This document shows, in pieces, positions 63,372 to 64,000 of a stretch of 64,000 bases of DNA (its first letter is position 1; every line of letters begins with the position of its first letter). Below the pieces are notes generated by a model. The model ran no database searches and was not told the DNA's origin. It was given only the letters and a program-made list of their open reading frames with translations. This DNA comes from GCA-2731375 sp002731375. GTDB taxonomy: Bacteria; Pseudomonadota; Alphaproteobacteria; GCA-2731375. The stretch covers positions 15,130-79,129 of the forward strand of contig JASMDX010000014.1 of NCBI GenBank assembly GCA_030752605.1, written 5' to 3'. The position numbers were made by a program, and so were the translations under genes.

Positions 63372-63527
63372 ATGGAGCGCTTGTCCGTTGAACCCCGACT
63401 TGCCGCCATATTGGCCGCCAATGTGGTGGGCTATTCCAAGCTAACGGGCGCCGATGATGAAACAACGCTTGAAATCTTCATGCCTTGCCGCTCTGAGATC
63501 AGGGGTCAGGCCACGGCCGGTTCGTGA
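63372..63527 (+). pseudogene. N-terminal fragment of a class III adenylate/guanylate cyclase-type protein
   Basis: ATG 63372 opens PRLAAILAANVVGYSKLTGA, which then runs DDETTLEIF and meets TGA at 63525. The RLAAILAADVVGYSRLMGADEE pattern is the classic start of bacterial class III cyclase-homology proteins. Only about 51 codons remain; the metal-binding aspartate region is truncated before the second half of the domain, so it cannot be active. It lies just right of the island that contains a cyclic-nucleotide-binding protein. Confidence 0.55.
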
Positions 63528-63553
63528 TTTCTTACCTCGGATCTCTCTTATGG

Positions 63554-63865
63554 CTAAGTCTTGGCTCTCTGCGACATAAAGATCAAGGGGACAAACGGGA
63601 TCATCAGGCTGATGCCGATAAAGACGAATCCGTCCTGAAAGCCCAAGGCGGTGGCCTGCGCCACGATCATCTCCTTCAAATGCCACGCAGCAACACCGTC
63701 GCGCACCAGATCGGAGACGCCAGCCTGCGGGATCAATAAGCCGGCACTGTGCAGCAACTCCCGCGTGGTATCGTTGGCAAAAGTCTGCGTCGCAGCGAGA
63801 AAACTCGCATGGTGCTGGATGCGTTGCTCCAAGAACACCGCATAAAGCGCGGCGCCATTGGCTAC
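63554..63865 (-). pseudogene. C-terminal fragment of a DHA2-type MFS exporter
   Basis: From TGA 63866-63868 the minus frame reads ANGAALYAVFLEQRIQHHAS, then FLAATQTFANDTTREL and a final helix GFVFIGISLMIPFVPLIFM, ending RAKT at 63554. This matches the last part of EmrB-like 14-helix drug exporters (the His-rich loop before the last two helices). The first 80 percent of the gene is missing and a stop codon lies just upstream. Confidence 0.55.
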
Positions 63866-64000
63866 TCACTGCAAATCCTGGAATTCCGCTTTGACGTCGG
63901 GCGGTAGCCTACGCTAGTGGATCCGCCAGCAGCGGCATTCGGGCAGCGCAATTCATGGCAGATCACACCCGGAATTCAAAGCCAGCCGTCGAGCATCGCT
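63866..64000. other. End of window, no gene recognised
   Basis: These last 135 bases contain no coding signal I can support. Confidence 0.4.

Noticed and set aside
63187..64000. Insertion sequence or transposase at the right end
   Set aside because: No transposase motif or terminal inverted repeats were found; the recognisable pieces are a cyclase start and an MFS end.
1..64000. tRNA, rRNA or CRISPR features
   Set aside because: No cloverleaf-like, rRNA-like or regularly spaced repeat sequence was noticed on either strand by eye; a covariance-model scan would be needed to exclude small RNAs.

Overview
The window looks like a chromosome segment of an alphaproteobacterium, probably of the Rhodospirillales or a related order. 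The evidence is the set of housekeeping genes: an adjacent bamD-recN-ligA trio, a eukaryote-type NADP isocitrate dehydrogenase, class II DAHP synthase, a plant-type glutathione reductase, a UbiH-family hydroxylase and a PraR/PhrR-like HTH regulator. Order and species cannot be fixed from sequence reading alone. Most of the window is GC-rich and uses GGC/GCC-type codons. No tRNA, rRNA, CRISPR array or complete insertion sequence was seen.

Layout. 1-5.6 kb: a cut-off LysM-type envelope protein, two frameshifted secreted or periplasmic genes (diheme cytochrome c and an unknown), a LOG-type nucleotide hydrolase, icd, and an acyl-CoA dehydrogenase. 5.5-16.7 kb: alaS with an ion-channel remnant behind it, glutathione reductase, class II DAHP synthase, nicotinate phosphoribosyltransferase, a DMT permease, an acyl-CoA synthetase and an MDR-type reductase. 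16.8-23.3 kb: a decayed unknown gene, cupin, enoyl-CoA hydratase, ligA, recN, bamD. 23.6-27.7 kb: an HTH regulator, LLM oxidoreductase, class I glutamine amidotransferase, an interrupted acetyltransferase, and a cold-shock gene. 27.7-33.4 kb: a BKACE-SDR-MarR operon facing away from a gentisate operon (gentisate dioxygenase, an unknown 199-aa protein, fumarylpyruvate hydrolase) followed by exonuclease III. 33.4-43.4 kb: broken genes mixed with UbiH, amidase, an OYE-type flavoenzyme, VOC, uvrB and a membrane protein. 43.4-52.3 kb: a TPP enzyme paired with a phosphosulfolactate-synthase (ComA)-like protein; a convergent three-gene molybdopterin oxidoreductase operon with no export leader; a carboxymuconolactone-decarboxylase-family protein and an MFS exporter.

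The most distinctive region is 53.1-63.2 kb. Seven tightly packed plus-strand genes have visibly lower GC and different codon use (many TGT, GGT, TTT). They encode a four-heme cytochrome c, a fusion of two cyclic-nucleotide-binding domains with a four-cluster ferredoxin, a multi-helix membrane protein, a membrane-anchored ten-heme cytochrome with a cytoplasmic cysteine-rich domain, a five-heme cytochrome, an outer-membrane beta-barrel, and a membrane-anchored FAD/2Fe-2S reductase. Together they could form an electron conduit from NAD(P)H or a ferredoxin, through the inner membrane and periplasm, to the outer membrane, or in the reverse direction. A cupin remnant lies on the left and cyclase and exporter fragments on the right, so the block looks like an acquired island. 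The electron donor or acceptor is not evident.

Gene decay is a second theme. At least four genes have single in-frame stop codons (TAG, TGA, TAG and TAA), several have one-base frameshifts, and others are short remnants. The nonsense codons do not fit homopolymer sequencing error, so at least part of the decay is probably real; some frameshifts next to G runs could be assembly error.
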